Shown here piece by piece: positions 50,606-60,014 of a stretch of DNA of 64,000 nucleotides. The translations under genes and the position numbers were made by a program. The DNA comes from UM-FILTER-47-13 sp964445195 (GTDB taxonomy: Bacteria > Pseudomonadota > Alphaproteobacteria > Micavibrionales > Micavibrionaceae), in assembly GCA_964445195.1 (NCBI GenBank), contig CAYUKA010000001.1, positions 62,001 through 126,000 on the forward strand, read 5' to 3'. Below the pieces are notes generated by a model. It did not search any database. It was given only the letters and a program-made list of their open reading frames with translations, and was not told the origin of the DNA. The stretch's first letter is position 1, and the number at the start of each line of letters is the position of its first letter.

Positions 50606-52062
50606 GATAGTACCAGTTCTGCCATGAAGTCGGTCACGCCCATTTCCTCAAGGTAACGCTGGTCGCTCATCATCGCCAGTATCTTGTCGGCCTGCCCGGC
50701 CTCGTAATGACCTTTAAGATACTCATCCGCTTTTTGTTCGATCAGCGGGAAGCCTTCCTCGCGGCGGCGCTTGTGCCCAACCGGGTATTCGACTTCGACC
50801 TTTTCGGTTGAAGAACCGTCCCTGAACATGACTTGTATCGCATTGGCAATCGAGCGCTTGTCCGGATCGTAATAATCGGCCGTGTAGCGTCCGTCCTCGA
50901 CCACTTCCATCTTCCCGCGCAGCGCGTCGATCTGGGGGATCGCGCTGTAATCATCCTCGTAATGCTCGGCTTTCAGTTCGCCGTTGAGAAGCGCCGCGCC
51001 GACAATATATTGCAAACAGTGGTCGCGGTCGGCCGGGTTATTGAGCGCACCGGTTTTCGAGATAATCCGGATGGCCGGCTCCTGTGTCGTCAGGGCGATT
51101 TTTTCAATCTCGTCAATCCGGTCCTTGACCTGCGGGTGCAGCGCAAAGGCGCATTCAACGGCCGTCTGGGAATGGAACTCGGCCGGGTAAGAAATTTTGA
51201 ACAGCACGTTCTCCATCACATAGGAACCATAGGCCATTGGGTTGGTAAATTCCTTGCCCCTGAACAGCACATCATAAAAGCCCCATTTCGGCGCCGACAG
51301 CGCAGACGGGTAACCGATTTCGCCTGCCATCACAATCTGCGCGAGACGCACGGCCCGGCTGGTCGCATCGCCCGCCGCCCAGCTTTTGCGCGGCCCGGCA
51401 TTCGGCGCATGGCGGTAAGTCCGCAAAGCCTGCCCGTCTAGCCAGGCATGGGAAAGCGCATCAACAATCTGTTCGCGCGTACCGCCCATCATGTGCGTCG
51501 CAATCGCCGTGCTGGCAACCTTAACCAGAATGACATGATCGATACCGATGCGGTTGAAAGAGTTTTCCAACGCCAGCACGCCCTGGATCTCGTGCGCCAT
51601 AATCATATATGTCAGCACATCGCGCATGGCTAAACCCGGCTTGCCTGCGGTCTCGTTCTGCTGCGAAATATAATCGGCCAGCGCCAGAATGGCGCCGAGA
51701 TTATCGGACGGATGCCCCCACTCCGCCGCCAGCCATGTATCGTTATAATCAAGCCAGCGAACCATCGCGCCGATGTCAAACGCGCCCTTGATCGGATCGA
51801 CAACATGGCTGGTTCCCGGCACGCGCACACCGTTCTTTACGCTCATGCCCTCAAAAGACGGGCCAAGCAATTTCGTGCAGGCCGGGAATTTCAGCGCCAA
51901 AATCGCACAGGCAAGACTGTCCATCAGATCATAGCGCGCTGTCTTGTAAGCCAGTTCGGAAAAGCGGTGATCCCTGACGACATAGTCGGCAATATCGGTC
52001 AGAATTTTATCGTAAGCTGGGCGTTCGTTGATATCCGTATTGGCAAAGGCAGCCTGGGCCAT
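50602..52062 (-). CDS. prpD: 2-Methylcitrate dehydratase (MmgE/PrpD family)
   Basis: A 486-residue enzyme that dehydrates 2-methylcitrate to cis-2-methylaconitate in the methylcitrate cycle for propionyl-CoA. The family pattern is clear: YKTARYDLMDSLACAILAL, VVDPIKGAFDIGAMVRWLDYNDTW, AEWGHPSDNLGAILALADY, and SYPAEFHSQTAVECAFALHP. Length is that of the PrpD, not IDS-epimerase, type. It follows prpC by 60 bases and the membrane gene overlaps its stop, making a prpC-prpD operon. Confidence 0.92.
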   Translation of the reverse strand: MAQAAFANTDINERPAYDKILTDIADYVVRDHRFSELAYKTARYDLMDSLACAILALKFPACTKLLGPSFEGMSVKNGVRVPGTSHVVDPIKGAFDIGAMVRWLDYNDTWLAAEWGHPSDNLGAILALADYISQQNETAGKPGLAMRDVLTYMIMAHEIQGVLALENSFNRIGIDHVILVKVASTAIATHMMGGTREQIVDALSHAWLDGQALRTYRHAPNAGPRKSWAAGDATSRAVRLAQIVMAGEIGYPSALSAPKWGFYDVLFRGKEFTNPMAYGSYVMENVLFKISYPAEFHSQTAVECAFALHPQVKDRIDEIEKIALTTQEPAIRIISKTGALNNPADRDHCLQYIVGAALLNGELKAEHYEDDYSAIPQIDALRGKMEVVEDGRYTADYYDPDKRSIANAIQVMFRDGSSTEKVEVEYPVGHKRRREEGFPLIEQKADEYLKGHYEAGQADKILAMMSDQRYLEEMGVTDFMAELVLS

Positions 52063-52122
52063 TTTGCTGTCTCCTCATTCATAATTCACACTCGTTTTCG
52101 GCAGTTTATGGCGACCGTCATG

Positions 52123-53265
52123 TCACCTTTCTTCGACAGGCACATAATCCAGCCCTTCCGGCCCGGTGTAATTGGCGCTGGGACGGATCAGCTTGTTGTT
52201 CTCGCGCTGCTCGAAAATATGCGCGGCCCAGCCGGTGATCCGCGACATCACAAAGGTCGGTGTAAACAGAGGTGTCGGCACCCCGATCATGTGATAGGTG
52301 CTGGCGCTGTAAAAATCAAGGTTGGGGAAGAGCTTCTTCTCATCCCACATCAGCGTTTCAATCGCCTCCGATACGGCAAACAGTTCCGGCCTGCCGCCCG
52401 CCTCGCACAGTTTGCGCGACCACTCCTTAATGACACGATTGCGCGGATCGGCCTCGCTGTAAACGCGGTGGCCGAAGCCCATGACCAGTTCTTTTTGCGC
52501 CAGCATTTCATGAACGCCGCGTGCCGCCTCTTCAGGCGTATGGAACCGGGCGATCAGCTCCATCGCCGCCTCGTTCGCGCCGCCATGCAGCGGCCCGCGC
52601 AACGCCCCGATCGCCCCGGTCACCGCGCTGTAAAAATCAGACAGGGTCGAGGCAATCGTCCGCGCGGTAAATGTCGAGGCATTAAACTCGTGCTCGGCGT
52701 ACAGGATCAGCGAGACATTCATCGCCTTGATATGTTCATCAGACGGCGCCGCGCCATCCTTCAACATTGTCAGGAAATGTTCGGCCATCGTATCCGCGCC
52801 GGTCGCCGTATCCGTCTTGCGGCCATGCATGGCGAAATTCCACCAATGGGCCATCACAGCCGGGTAAAGTGCCAGCAACCGGTCGGCAATCGCATGCTGC
52901 GCATTCTCGTCATTCTCCGGCTCGATCGTGCCGAGGAACGCTGTCGCGGTGCGCATCACATCCATCGGATGGGCGCTGGCCGGGATACGCTCGAGAACCT
53001 CTTTCAACGTCGGCGGCAATTCCCGCGCGGCCTTCAGCTTGTTCTTGTAGCCCGCAAGCTCGTTTTTGGTCGGCAGTGCGCCATAAAGCAGCAACCACGC
53101 CACTTCCTCAAATTCCGCCTGCTCTGCCAGATCATAAATAGAATAGCCGCGATATTCGAGATGATGCGCCCCGCCGGCCGCGCTGATATTCGTCTCCCCG
53201 GCAACGATACCGGCCAGTCCGGCTGTTTTTTGCGGCATGTCTTTTTTCTGTGCTGTCTGTCCCAT
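52123..53265 (-). CDS. prpC: 2-Methylcitrate synthase
   Basis: A 380-residue citrate-synthase-fold enzyme joining propionyl-CoA and oxaloacetate. Seen: GLAGIVAGETNISAAGGAHHLEYRGYSI, which is typical of PrpC, LHGGANEAAMELI with a catalytic histidine, GFGHRVYSEADPRNRV with the second histidine, and DFYSASTYHMIGVPTPLFTP with the aspartate. The start at 53265 is preferred because AGGGA precedes it and the preceding residues are not family-like. First gene of prpC-prpD. Confidence 0.92.
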   Translation of the reverse strand: MGQTAQKKDMPQKTAGLAGIVAGETNISAAGGAHHLEYRGYSIYDLAEQAEFEEVAWLLLYGALPTKNELAGYKNKLKAARELPPTLKEVLERIPASAHPMDVMRTATAFLGTIEPENDENAQHAIADRLLALYPAVMAHWWNFAMHGRKTDTATGADTMAEHFLTMLKDGAAPSDEHIKAMNVSLILYAEHEFNASTFTARTIASTLSDFYSAVTGAIGALRGPLHGGANEAAMELIARFHTPEEAARGVHEMLAQKELVMGFGHRVYSEADPRNRVIKEWSRKLCEAGGRPELFAVSEAIETLMWDEKKLFPNLDFYSASTYHMIGVPTPLFTPTFVMSRITGWAAHIFEQRENNKLIRPSANYTGPEGLDYVPVEER

Positions 53266-53392
53266 TTTGTGTCCCTGTTCTGATTGTTCCGTGAATTTAG
53301 CACCCCGGTACAGCGGTGAAAAGGCCCTCATTGTTTGACATAAGAATATAATACAGATAGTATGCGGCGGATTTCAACCGGCCGACTCTGAT

Positions 53393-54544
53393 ATGGAAGA
53401 TGTTAAAGAAACACATGATGACTTCGCACTCTGGCAAGCTCTTGCAATCAGAGTTAACGCACACCATGCTGCGAAAGCAATCATGGATAAGCGCGCTGCG
53501 CTGGACCGTGCGGGCCTTTCGCATATGCCACTGGTCGTGCTGGCCGGGGAATCGCACCACATAACAACCCATCACCTGCATCACCTCGCCGTCCTGCAAC
53601 AGCTAAAAGGACGGGAACCCGCGCTGGGTGTCGCCTACGAATTCGAACATAACCGCACAGCCCAGGAATTTGTCATGAGCGGCCGGCCGCTGCCCCCAGC
53701 CAATGCCGCAAAACTCGCCACTGCTAACGATAATGGCGGGCTCTCCCTGCGCACATCATACAGGCCCATTCTCTACGGATGCGCCCTCCATACCCGCCCG
53801 CTTTTGTTCCGCTTTATACAAAAGAGCGGCTTAGCCTTTTGCTTTAACGATGTCGCCCGTCCCCATCAATTCACCGAGGATGGAACACCGCTGATGATTC
53901 TGGATATCAATGACAAGTCGACAGCACGAAGCATCATCAACGCAGGCTATGATGCAACGCCGGGAATCGACGCGAGATCGCTCAAGGGCGTGGATATCCG
54001 CAATGATCATATGGTCCGCCACGCCATAGCGTTCGCCCAAAAGCACAAATTACGCATTCTGTTCCAGCAATGCGGTATGTCTCACGTTGCCGGCAGCGTA
54101 CAACGGGCCACCGGTCATGGCACGCCGCCTGAAGAAGATAATCACCTGGAAGAGTTTTCGCTATCGCGTTTGTTCAAAAATCCGGGCATGCCGATACTTA
54201 CGATCTGGCCGACAGACCGGATGTTTACAGCGGAGAAGATCATCGAACATACAACACTCGCTGATGACGAAGTGATTGTCAGCCGGGATATTGCATATCT
54301 TTCCGCTGTTTACGATTCCATACTTAGTCCAGACGAAGACGAGGAATTCTTTCTGACTTCCCGCGAAGACGAAGCAAGCTTTGTCAACAGAGTGCTCACG
54401 CATATGGGCATGCCGGAACATACGATGACCGTCGAGGAATTCCACCACTGGCGCGCGCAAAGCGAACGGGAAAAAGAAGCGGTATTTGACTCGATTGCGC
54501 CGCTGGCAACGCCTGCAGCAGCAGCGCAGGCTTTAATACGCTAA
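53393..54544 (+). CDS. Protein of unknown function with GESHH motif
   Basis: A 383-residue cytoplasmic protein, not recognised with confidence. LVVLAGESHHITTHHLHHL (residues 48-66) and a later QQCGMSHVAGS recall the two conserved motifs of the EreA/ChaN/TIKI superfamily, in which a glutamate and histidines bind metal or act on substrate. The remainder has a helical C-terminus ending in Ala-rich sequence. It lies between prpC and the VOC gene, convergent with the latter and divergent from prpC, so it interrupts the methylcitrate cluster. No SD is obvious. Confidence 0.5.
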   Translation: MEDVKETHDDFALWQALAIRVNAHHAAKAIMDKRAALDRAGLSHMPLVVLAGESHHITTHHLHHLAVLQQLKGREPALGVAYEFEHNRTAQEFVMSGRPLPPANAAKLATANDNGGLSLRTSYRPILYGCALHTRPLLFRFIQKSGLAFCFNDVARPHQFTEDGTPLMILDINDKSTARSIINAGYDATPGIDARSLKGVDIRNDHMVRHAIAFAQKHKLRILFQQCGMSHVAGSVQRATGHGTPPEEDNHLEEFSLSRLFKNPGMPILTIWPTDRMFTAEKIIEHTTLADDEVIVSRDIAYLSAVYDSILSPDEDEEFFLTSREDEASFVNRVLTHMGMPEHTMTVEEFHHWRAQSEREKEAVFDSIAPLATPAAAAQALIR

Positions 54545-54555
54545 CGCCCCGACAT

Positions 54556-54987
54556 TCAGGCTCCCCACTGGAAGGCACCGTCCGGCCCCAGCGGCGAGAA
54601 CGGGTTATAGGCAACCTCCCACAAATGGCCGTCCGGGTCCGCAAAATATCCGGAATGCCCGCCCCAGAAAACATCCTGCGCCTGTTTAATAATCGTCCCG
54701 CCCGCCGCCGCAGCTTCAGCCAGCACCGCGGCAACGTCTTCTTTCGCGTTCACATTATAGGCCAGTGTGATACTGCTGAAACCGGATGCCAGTTGCGGCA
54801 CCTGTGCGTCATCGGCAAGCTTTTCGCGGGGATAGAGACAGAGCGCCATGCCATTCAGGTTATAGGCGACGATCCCCTGATCCCCTGTATCATCGCTGGC
54901 GGCCTGCCATCCCAGCGCGTCATAAAAAGCGCGGGCCTTTTGCAGATCATCGACACCGAGAGTTATAACGCTTAAACGCTGTTCCAT
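54556..54987 (-). CDS. VOC (glyoxalase/bleomycin resistance) family protein
   Basis: A 143-residue metal-dependent fold with two beta-alpha-beta-beta-beta units: LSVITLGVDDLQKARAFYDALGW in the first and WGGHSGYFADPDGHLWEVAYNP in the second, which is a classic VOC ending. Some members are methylmalonyl-CoA epimerases or dioxygenases; this one's substrate is unknown. It follows prpB by 6 bases and is likely in its operon, which makes a link to propionate metabolism worth considering. Confidence 0.82.
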   Translation of the reverse strand: MEQRLSVITLGVDDLQKARAFYDALGWQAASDDTGDQGIVAYNLNGMALCLYPREKLADDAQVPQLASGFSSITLAYNVNAKEDVAAVLAEAAAAGGTIIKQAQDVFWGGHSGYFADPDGHLWEVAYNPFSPLGPDGAFQWGA

Positions 54988-54993
54988 AACTTT

Positions 54994-55860
54994 TCACTCT
55001 TTGCCGAAAAGAACATCGAGCTTCTCTTCATACGAGGCATTCCCAATCGTATCGTAAAGCTCATCGCGCGTTTGCATCATATCGACGACGGCTTTTTGCG
55101 TGCCGTCGCGGCGCAGCGCCGTGTAAACCGTTTCCGCCGCCCGCGCCATCGCCCGGAAGGCCGAAAGCGGATAAAGCGCCATGTCCACGCCATGCGCCGC
55201 CAGTTCATCCGTTGTATACAGGTCCGTTTTGCCGAACTCGGTAATATTCGCCAGCAGCGGCACAGGCGCAGCCTCCTTGATTTGCCGGTAGTGCGACAAG
55301 TCCGTCATCGCTTCGGCGAAAATCGCGTCGGCACCGCATTCAACGTAATAGGCACAGCGTTCAATGACGCCTTCCAGCCCCTCGGACGCCAGCGCGTCGC
55401 AGCGCGCCATAACGATGAATCCGTCATCCGTTTTCGCGTCCAGCGCGGCCCTGATCCGGTCGCCCATTTCTTCCTTACTGACGAGTTGCTTATTCGGCCG
55501 GTGGCCGCAGCGTTTTTGTGCGATCTGGTCTTCCATATGCACCGCCGCCACACCGGCGCGCTGCATTTCCTTTATCGTTCGCGCGATATTGAACGCGCCG
55601 CCCCAGCCGACATCGATATCAACCAAAAGCGGCAGATCAACCGCACCGGTAATCTTGCGCGCTTCCTCCAGCACGTCATGCATATCGGTAATGCCGAGAT
55701 CAGGGTACCCGTTCGAGGCATAGGCAACGCCGCCACCGGACAGGTACAGCGCTTTAAATCCCGCCCGCTGCGCCTGCATCGCGCTATAGGCGTTGACCGC
55801 GCCGGGAATTTGCAACGGCTTTTCGGCAGAGAGACTATCACGTAGGTTTTTATTTTTCAT
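54994..55860 (-). CDS. prpB: 2-Methylisocitrate lyase
   Basis: A 288-residue isocitrate-lyase-superfamily enzyme that splits 2-methylisocitrate to pyruvate and succinate. Seen: IPGAVNAYSAMQAQRAGFKALYLSGGGVA, GLPLLVDIDVGWGG-like region (LPLLVDIDVGWGGAFNIART), the catalytic loop QKRCGHRPNKQL, and NITEFGKTDL. The KRCGH motif marks PrpB. It heads a pair with the VOC gene. Together with prpC and prpD it gives the cycle, split by an unrelated gene. Confidence 0.93.
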   Translation of the reverse strand: MKNKNLRDSLSAEKPLQIPGAVNAYSAMQAQRAGFKALYLSGGGVAYASNGYPDLGITDMHDVLEEARKITGAVDLPLLVDIDVGWGGAFNIARTIKEMQRAGVAAVHMEDQIAQKRCGHRPNKQLVSKEEMGDRIRAALDAKTDDGFIVMARCDALASEGLEGVIERCAYYVECGADAIFAEAMTDLSHYRQIKEAAPVPLLANITEFGKTDLYTTDELAAHGVDMALYPLSAFRAMARAAETVYTALRRDGTQKAVVDMMQTRDELYDTIGNASYEEKLDVLFGKE

Positions 55861-55933
55861 ATTACTTGACTTTGCTTGTGTTTCACTGTAATGTCCAACA
55901 GGATTTAACGCAGGTCAACCACACGGAACAAAT

Positions 55934-56479
55934 ATGCTTAGAGGCACCCGAACCATAGAGTTCACAGAAGATGATTTATTTACAGCCTTCAAAGCGGCAC
56001 TGATGCCGCCGAACGGCGCATGGCACCCTCTCGTGGGCCGCAGTTATGAGGGCGTTATCCCAAATTATCCGGGAACTGACGGTTCATTCAGCAGCGACTC
56101 GCCTGATGACTGGCAAAAAGCATGGACAGATGTCGGTGTTCCTGTACCACCCGTGGATTTGCCAGGCGGCCATATGTTCCATCTTTTGATTACCACAGAC
56201 ACCAACTTTTTCGTGCGTTTCCGTCTGGGCGAGGCGGTTATGCAGGCCAGTGGCGTAGCGCTATCATTTGAACGCTGGAGAATGCCTCTTCCGCGAGAGG
56301 CCCAAGGCACAAACATGGCAGCCTATCATTTCATTATACTGCCAAATACAAATGTTACAGTCACATCCCAGGACGCGACTTTAATTGAAGGCACCGCATC
56401 GCGCGTATACGAAGGCGCCGCGCCTAAAGAGGGCCCTGCTATTTCGCCGCCAGGCGCGCACCCCCGTCCAGGCGGATAA
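55934..56479 (+). CDS. Protein of unknown function
   Basis: A 181-residue protein that I do not recognise. It is rich in beta-strand residues in the middle (HMFHLLITTDTNFFVRFRLG) and has a C-terminal Pro/Gly-rich tail (SPPGAHPRPGG). No signal peptide. It is divergent from prpB across 73 bases, and its last 41 bases overlap the 3' end of the convergent SDR gene. That overlap argues for caution on the exact end. Confidence 0.5.
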   Translation: MLRGTRTIEFTEDDLFTAFKAALMPPNGAWHPLVGRSYEGVIPNYPGTDGSFSSDSPDDWQKAWTDVGVPVPPVDLPGGHMFHLLITTDTNFFVRFRLGEAVMQASGVALSFERWRMPLPREAQGTNMAAYHFIILPNTNVTVTSQDATLIEGTASRVYEGAAPKEGPAISPPGAHPRPGG

Positions 56480-57170
56480 CCGTACCGTTCAGATAATCAT
56501 TTTCGACAATATGAGCCACCAGCGCGGCGAACTCTTCCGGCTGCGCCATGCGGGATGGAAACGGTACATTCTGTTCAATCGCTTCCCGGATATCGTCGCG
56601 CACACCGGCCATCATCGGCGTTTCGACAGCACCGGGAGCAATGGCAACAACACGGATACCGTTACGTGCCAAATCGCGTGCAGCAGGTAACGTCATCCCC
56701 ACAATGCCCCCCTTGGACGCGCTGTAAGCCACCTGCCCGACCTGTCCCTCGAACGCGGCAATAGACGCCGCGTTTACAATAACGCCCCGCTGGCCCTGCC
56801 CGTCCGCAACATCACCGGCAGCCATCGCCGCTGCGACCAGCCGCATCGTGTTGTAGGTACCTGTCAGGTTAACGGCGATCGTTTTCTGAAAATGCTCAAG
56901 ATCCGCCACGCCGTCCCGGCCGACAATCTTTTGCCCGATCAGGATACCTGCGCAATTCACCAGGATACGGGGAGTACCATACGTCTCAACAGTCTGCGCC
57001 AGCGCCTGCTGCACACTGAATTCGTCGCTGACATCACAGACAATATCCGTGCCTTTGAGGTCCCAGCGCGCAACAGCCGCACCCTTGCTCTCCAGATAAT
57101 CCGCCGTCACTGCGCCCATGCCCGAGCCGGCACCAGTGACAACCGCAATACTATTTTCATTAATATCCAT
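56439..57170 (-). CDS. Short-chain dehydrogenase/reductase
   Basis: A 243-residue classical SDR. Seen: cofactor loop VVTGAGSGMGAVTADYLESKG, NCAGI, the catalytic serine in VNAASIAAFEGQVGQVAYSASKGG with Tyr-x3-Lys (YSASK), and VVAIAPGAVETPMM. The pattern resembles 3-hydroxyacyl-CoA dehydrogenase type 2 or acetoacetyl-CoA reductase, useful near a thiolase gene in fatty acid or polyester metabolism. The ATG at 57170 is used because AGGGAGAG lies before it; the earlier frame adds 6 unlikely residues. Confidence 0.86.
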   Translation of the reverse strand: MDINENSIAVVTGAGSGMGAVTADYLESKGAAVARWDLKGTDIVCDVSDEFSVQQALAQTVETYGTPRILVNCAGILIGQKIVGRDGVADLEHFQKTIAVNLTGTYNTMRLVAAAMAAGDVADGQGQRGVIVNAASIAAFEGQVGQVAYSASKGGIVGMTLPAARDLARNGIRVVAIAPGAVETPMMAGVRDDIREAIEQNVPFPSRMAQPEEFAALVAHIVENDYLNGTVIRLDGGARLAAK

Positions 57171-57302
57171 GCGTCTCTCCCTATCCATTCTGCTTACGCC
57201 ACAACACGGACAGAATCAACGCCGGGCACAGAACCTTGCACAAAGCTAGGGTGTTATGTTAAGTTACAGGGCTGTAATATAGACTATGAATATGGATACT
57301 TC

Positions 57303-58469
57303 ATGATGGTACGCGCCCTGACAGCAATCTTTTTGTCCGCCGCCGCTCTTGATTACACGGTTGATCTCGGACTGGGCACACATGATGTGCAGCGCCATAT
57401 GCGCAACGCTTTCGATCCCCACCCGTTTGCGCCGGTTCATCACGCCGACAGAATTGACCGTGCCTGCGCCGCTGACGGACCGTTCCTGATTATCGATGCG
57501 TTTAGCGCCAGGCAACCGGACTTCGGCTTTGGTCCGGCTGAGCACCATGAGATTGACATTGACGGCGACTTGGTTCCTGATGTCCATCACGGTGACCTGG
57601 TCGAAGTGATTGCCCGGCAGGTTTCGGGGAAAAACACTATAAGCTATGGCTTACTCCCTACGGCAGAAGGCAGATTCAATTTCACCACAGACAATATACG
57701 GTACGCACTGGAAAATATCATATCTTTGATCAATAGCGGGGACATGGAAAAACCGGCCGCGATTATTCTATCCATGGGCGGCTATGTTGCCCTGCACCAG
57801 CTAGCGATAGAACTCGGTCTTGATGAAAATCTCTCACCAGACAATGCGGCCTCTTTCATCCATGAAATTCAGCAGGAGCTTGCCATACGCCTCTTGCTGG
57901 AAAATCCCACCGAGCACCATATTATGAACGCGTTCAAACAACTGTCTGATATGAGTATACCGGTCATTACCGGTGCCGGCAATAGCTTCTCTCAGGAAGA
58001 GGCTAATATATTCAGCCTGATGGGCGCTATTCCTGTTGGTTCCCTCACCCACGACGGCTTCAAAGTAACCGATTATACAAACGACAACAGCCTGACCGTC
58101 ACTTATCGTATCGGCGATTATATCGGCCGCAATGTAAATGGCGGGATCGACATTAACAATGACGGCCTCGCTGACTTCGCGAATAGCATCATGTCTGGTG
58201 AAGCAACAATCGCAGAGAGTCTCGGCGGCGTTGAGGCACCCCTGCCCACAGACAGGGCCGATGATTTATTTCGCTGGACGTATGAAAGTTATTACGGCCA
58301 AATCAAGATCAAAATAGCAGGAGAAGAATTTCCGTTTCGTATTATAAACGGTACCCTGGCATTCGACCCGGCCAATACCGGCGACCCGTCGCAGGTTTCA
58401 TTGCTTAACGGCACATCATTGGCCGCCCCGGCAATCTGCGGACCGGAACCGCACGCCCCCGTGAGCTAG
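57303..58469 (+). CDS. Subtilase-like (S8) protein, apparently truncated at the C-terminus
   Basis: A 388-residue protein with a hydrophobic, signal-like N-terminus (residues 3-16). All three catalytic regions of the subtilisin fold can be matched: aspartate in FLIIDAFS (Asp65), histidine in DVHHGDLVEVIA (His96), the oxyanion asparagine in ITGAGNSFS (Asn227) and serine in LLNGTSLAAPAI (Ser372). Between N227 and S372 lie EF-hand-like segments (DIDGDLVPD, DINNDGLAD). It stops 16 residues after the serine, where the family continues with a helix, so it may be truncated. The frame runs on upstream of 57303 but overlaps the SDR gene on the other strand. Stops 18 bases from the thiolase stop. Confidence 0.55.
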   Translation: MMVRALTAIFLSAAALDYTVDLGLGTHDVQRHMRNAFDPHPFAPVHHADRIDRACAADGPFLIIDAFSARQPDFGFGPAEHHEIDIDGDLVPDVHHGDLVEVIARQVSGKNTISYGLLPTAEGRFNFTTDNIRYALENIISLINSGDMEKPAAIILSMGGYVALHQLAIELGLDENLSPDNAASFIHEIQQELAIRLLLENPTEHHIMNAFKQLSDMSIPVITGAGNSFSQEEANIFSLMGAIPVGSLTHDGFKVTDYTNDNSLTVTYRIGDYIGRNVNGGIDINNDGLADFANSIMSGEATIAESLGGVEAPLPTDRADDLFRWTYESYYGQIKIKIAGEEFPFRIINGTLAFDPANTGDPSQVSLLNGTSLAAPAICGPEPHAPVS

Positions 58470-58487
58470 GGGCAAAACTCATTGCGA

Positions 58488-59660
58488 TCATCGTTCCACA
58501 GCCACAGCCACGGCTTCACCGCCACCCAGACAAAGTGCCGCAATCCCTTTGCGCAGGTCACGCTGCTGCATCGCCGCCAGCAAGGTAACCAGGATGCGCG
58601 CGCCGCTGGCCCCGATCGGATGACCGAGGGCGCAGGCACCGCCATTGACATTGACAATATCGTGCGGCAACGACAGATCATGCATGGCCGCCATCGTGAC
58701 AACGGCGAAGGCTTCATTAATCTCGTACAACTCAACATCGCCTGCTGCCCAGCCGGTTTTTTCGTAGAGCTTTTTGATCGCCCCGACCGGTGCGGTCGTG
58801 AACCATTCCGGCGCCTGTGCATGCGTGGCATGCCCCTTGATCGTCGCCAGGACTTTCAGGCCCCGCTTTTCCGCCTCACTGCGCCGCATCAACACAAGCG
58901 CTGCCGCCCCGTCGCTGATCGAACTGGCATTCGCAGCCGTGACCGTGCCGTCCGGCGCAAAAGCGGGGCGCAGGGTCGGGATTTTTTCCGGCCTGGCTTT
59001 CACCGGCTGTTCATCAATCATAATCTCTTCCTCGCCGCGGCGTGTCTCAATCGTCACCGGGGCGATCTCGCCACTAAAGTCCGCCTTGCGCGCACGGTTC
59101 AGCGACTCAATCGCGAACTCGTCCTGCGCTTCGCGGCTGAAATTGTAATGCTGTGCACAGCCTTCCGCGAACACGCCCATCAGCTTGCCCTGATCATAGG
59201 CATCCTGCAGCCCGTCCAGAAACATGTGATCGACGATTTCGCCATGACCCATCCGCAGCCCGCCCCGGGCCTTTGGCACCAGATATGGCGCATTGGTCAT
59301 GCTTTCCATGCCGCCGGCAACCATGATGCTATGCGAGCCTGCCCGTAATTCGTCATGTGCTATCATCACCGCTTTCAGACCGCTGCCGCACATTTTATTG
59401 ATTGTTGTACACCCGACATAGTCCGGCAATCCCGCCGCCAGCGCTGCCTGCCGCGCCGGGGCCTGCCCCTGACCGGCGGGGAGAACGCAGCCCATAATCG
59501 CCGCGCCGATATCCTCTTCGGTCAGGCCGGAGCGCTCTACGGCCTCAAATATCGCCACACCGCCCAATTGCGGGGCGGTAAGCGTCGCAAGGTCACCCTG
59601 AAAACCGCCCATCGGCGTGCGGGCACTGCCGACGATAACAATTGGATCCTCATGACTCAT
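58488..59660 (-). CDS. Acetyl-CoA acetyltransferase (thiolase)
   Basis: A 390-residue thiolase II that joins or splits acetyl-CoA units, giving acetoacetyl-CoA. Catalytic residues are present: Cys in TINKMCGSGLKAVM, histidine in GHPIGASGAR, and Cys in ALCLGGGEAVA. The motif GGMESMTNAPYL is typical. It suits the first step of polyhydroxybutyrate synthesis or ketone/fatty acid breakdown; the sequence does not tell which, and no phaB or phaC is adjacent. It follows a small gene upstream at 59694, 33 bases away, on the same strand. Confidence 0.92.
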   Translation of the reverse strand: MSHEDPIVIVGSARTPMGGFQGDLATLTAPQLGGVAIFEAVERSGLTEEDIGAAIMGCVLPAGQGQAPARQAALAAGLPDYVGCTTINKMCGSGLKAVMIAHDELRAGSHSIMVAGGMESMTNAPYLVPKARGGLRMGHGEIVDHMFLDGLQDAYDQGKLMGVFAEGCAQHYNFSREAQDEFAIESLNRARKADFSGEIAPVTIETRRGEEEIMIDEQPVKARPEKIPTLRPAFAPDGTVTAANASSISDGAAALVLMRRSEAEKRGLKVLATIKGHATHAQAPEWFTTAPVGAIKKLYEKTGWAAGDVELYEINEAFAVVTMAAMHDLSLPHDIVNVNGGACALGHPIGASGARILVTLLAAMQQRDLRKGIAALCLGGGEAVAVAVER

Positions 59661-59693
59661 AAAGCGCTCCTGTACCTAAGATATTGTCTGTGC

Positions 59694-60014
59694 CTATAGT
59701 CTCTCCATAACGACGGGGGTAACAACGATCGTGTCACCGGCTTCATCAGTGAACGATGCCGTTTCAGATAACGTTGCCCCTTCCGGCATACGCCTTTGTA
59801 CGGCGTCAATAAACTGGCGTGCCACAACACTCAGAGCATGTTCTAAAGTCCACCTGCTGGCCACAGATGTAACGCCCACGCTGAAGCCTTCCGGCACTAT
59901 CTTCGCCACATCCCCGGCAGGACTGGCCTCGACGCGCCGCATTTCAGGGTCCTGACCTTCCTGATACAGCCTGGCACTGTACTTAAAATCCAGTTTCAAT
60001 TCTTTTTCTGCCAT
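59694..60014 (-). CDS. Small protein of unknown function upstream of the thiolase
   Basis: A 106-residue protein, mixed alpha/beta, with no signal peptide and no recognised family. CAGGAG lies before the ATG. The end FTDEAGDTIVVTPVVMERL is beta-like. It is 33 bases upstream of the thiolase on the same strand and may be in its operon. Confidence 0.55.
   Translation of the reverse strand: MAEKELKLDFKYSARLYQEGQDPEMRRVEASPAGDVAKIVPEGFSVGVTSVASRWTLEHALSVVARQFIDAVQRRMPEGATLSETASFTDEAGDTIVVTPVVMERL

Noticed and set aside
56892..57302. Upstream extension of the subtilase-like frame
   Set aside because: It lies over the SDR gene start on the other strand; the signal-like start at 57303 gives a sound N-terminus.
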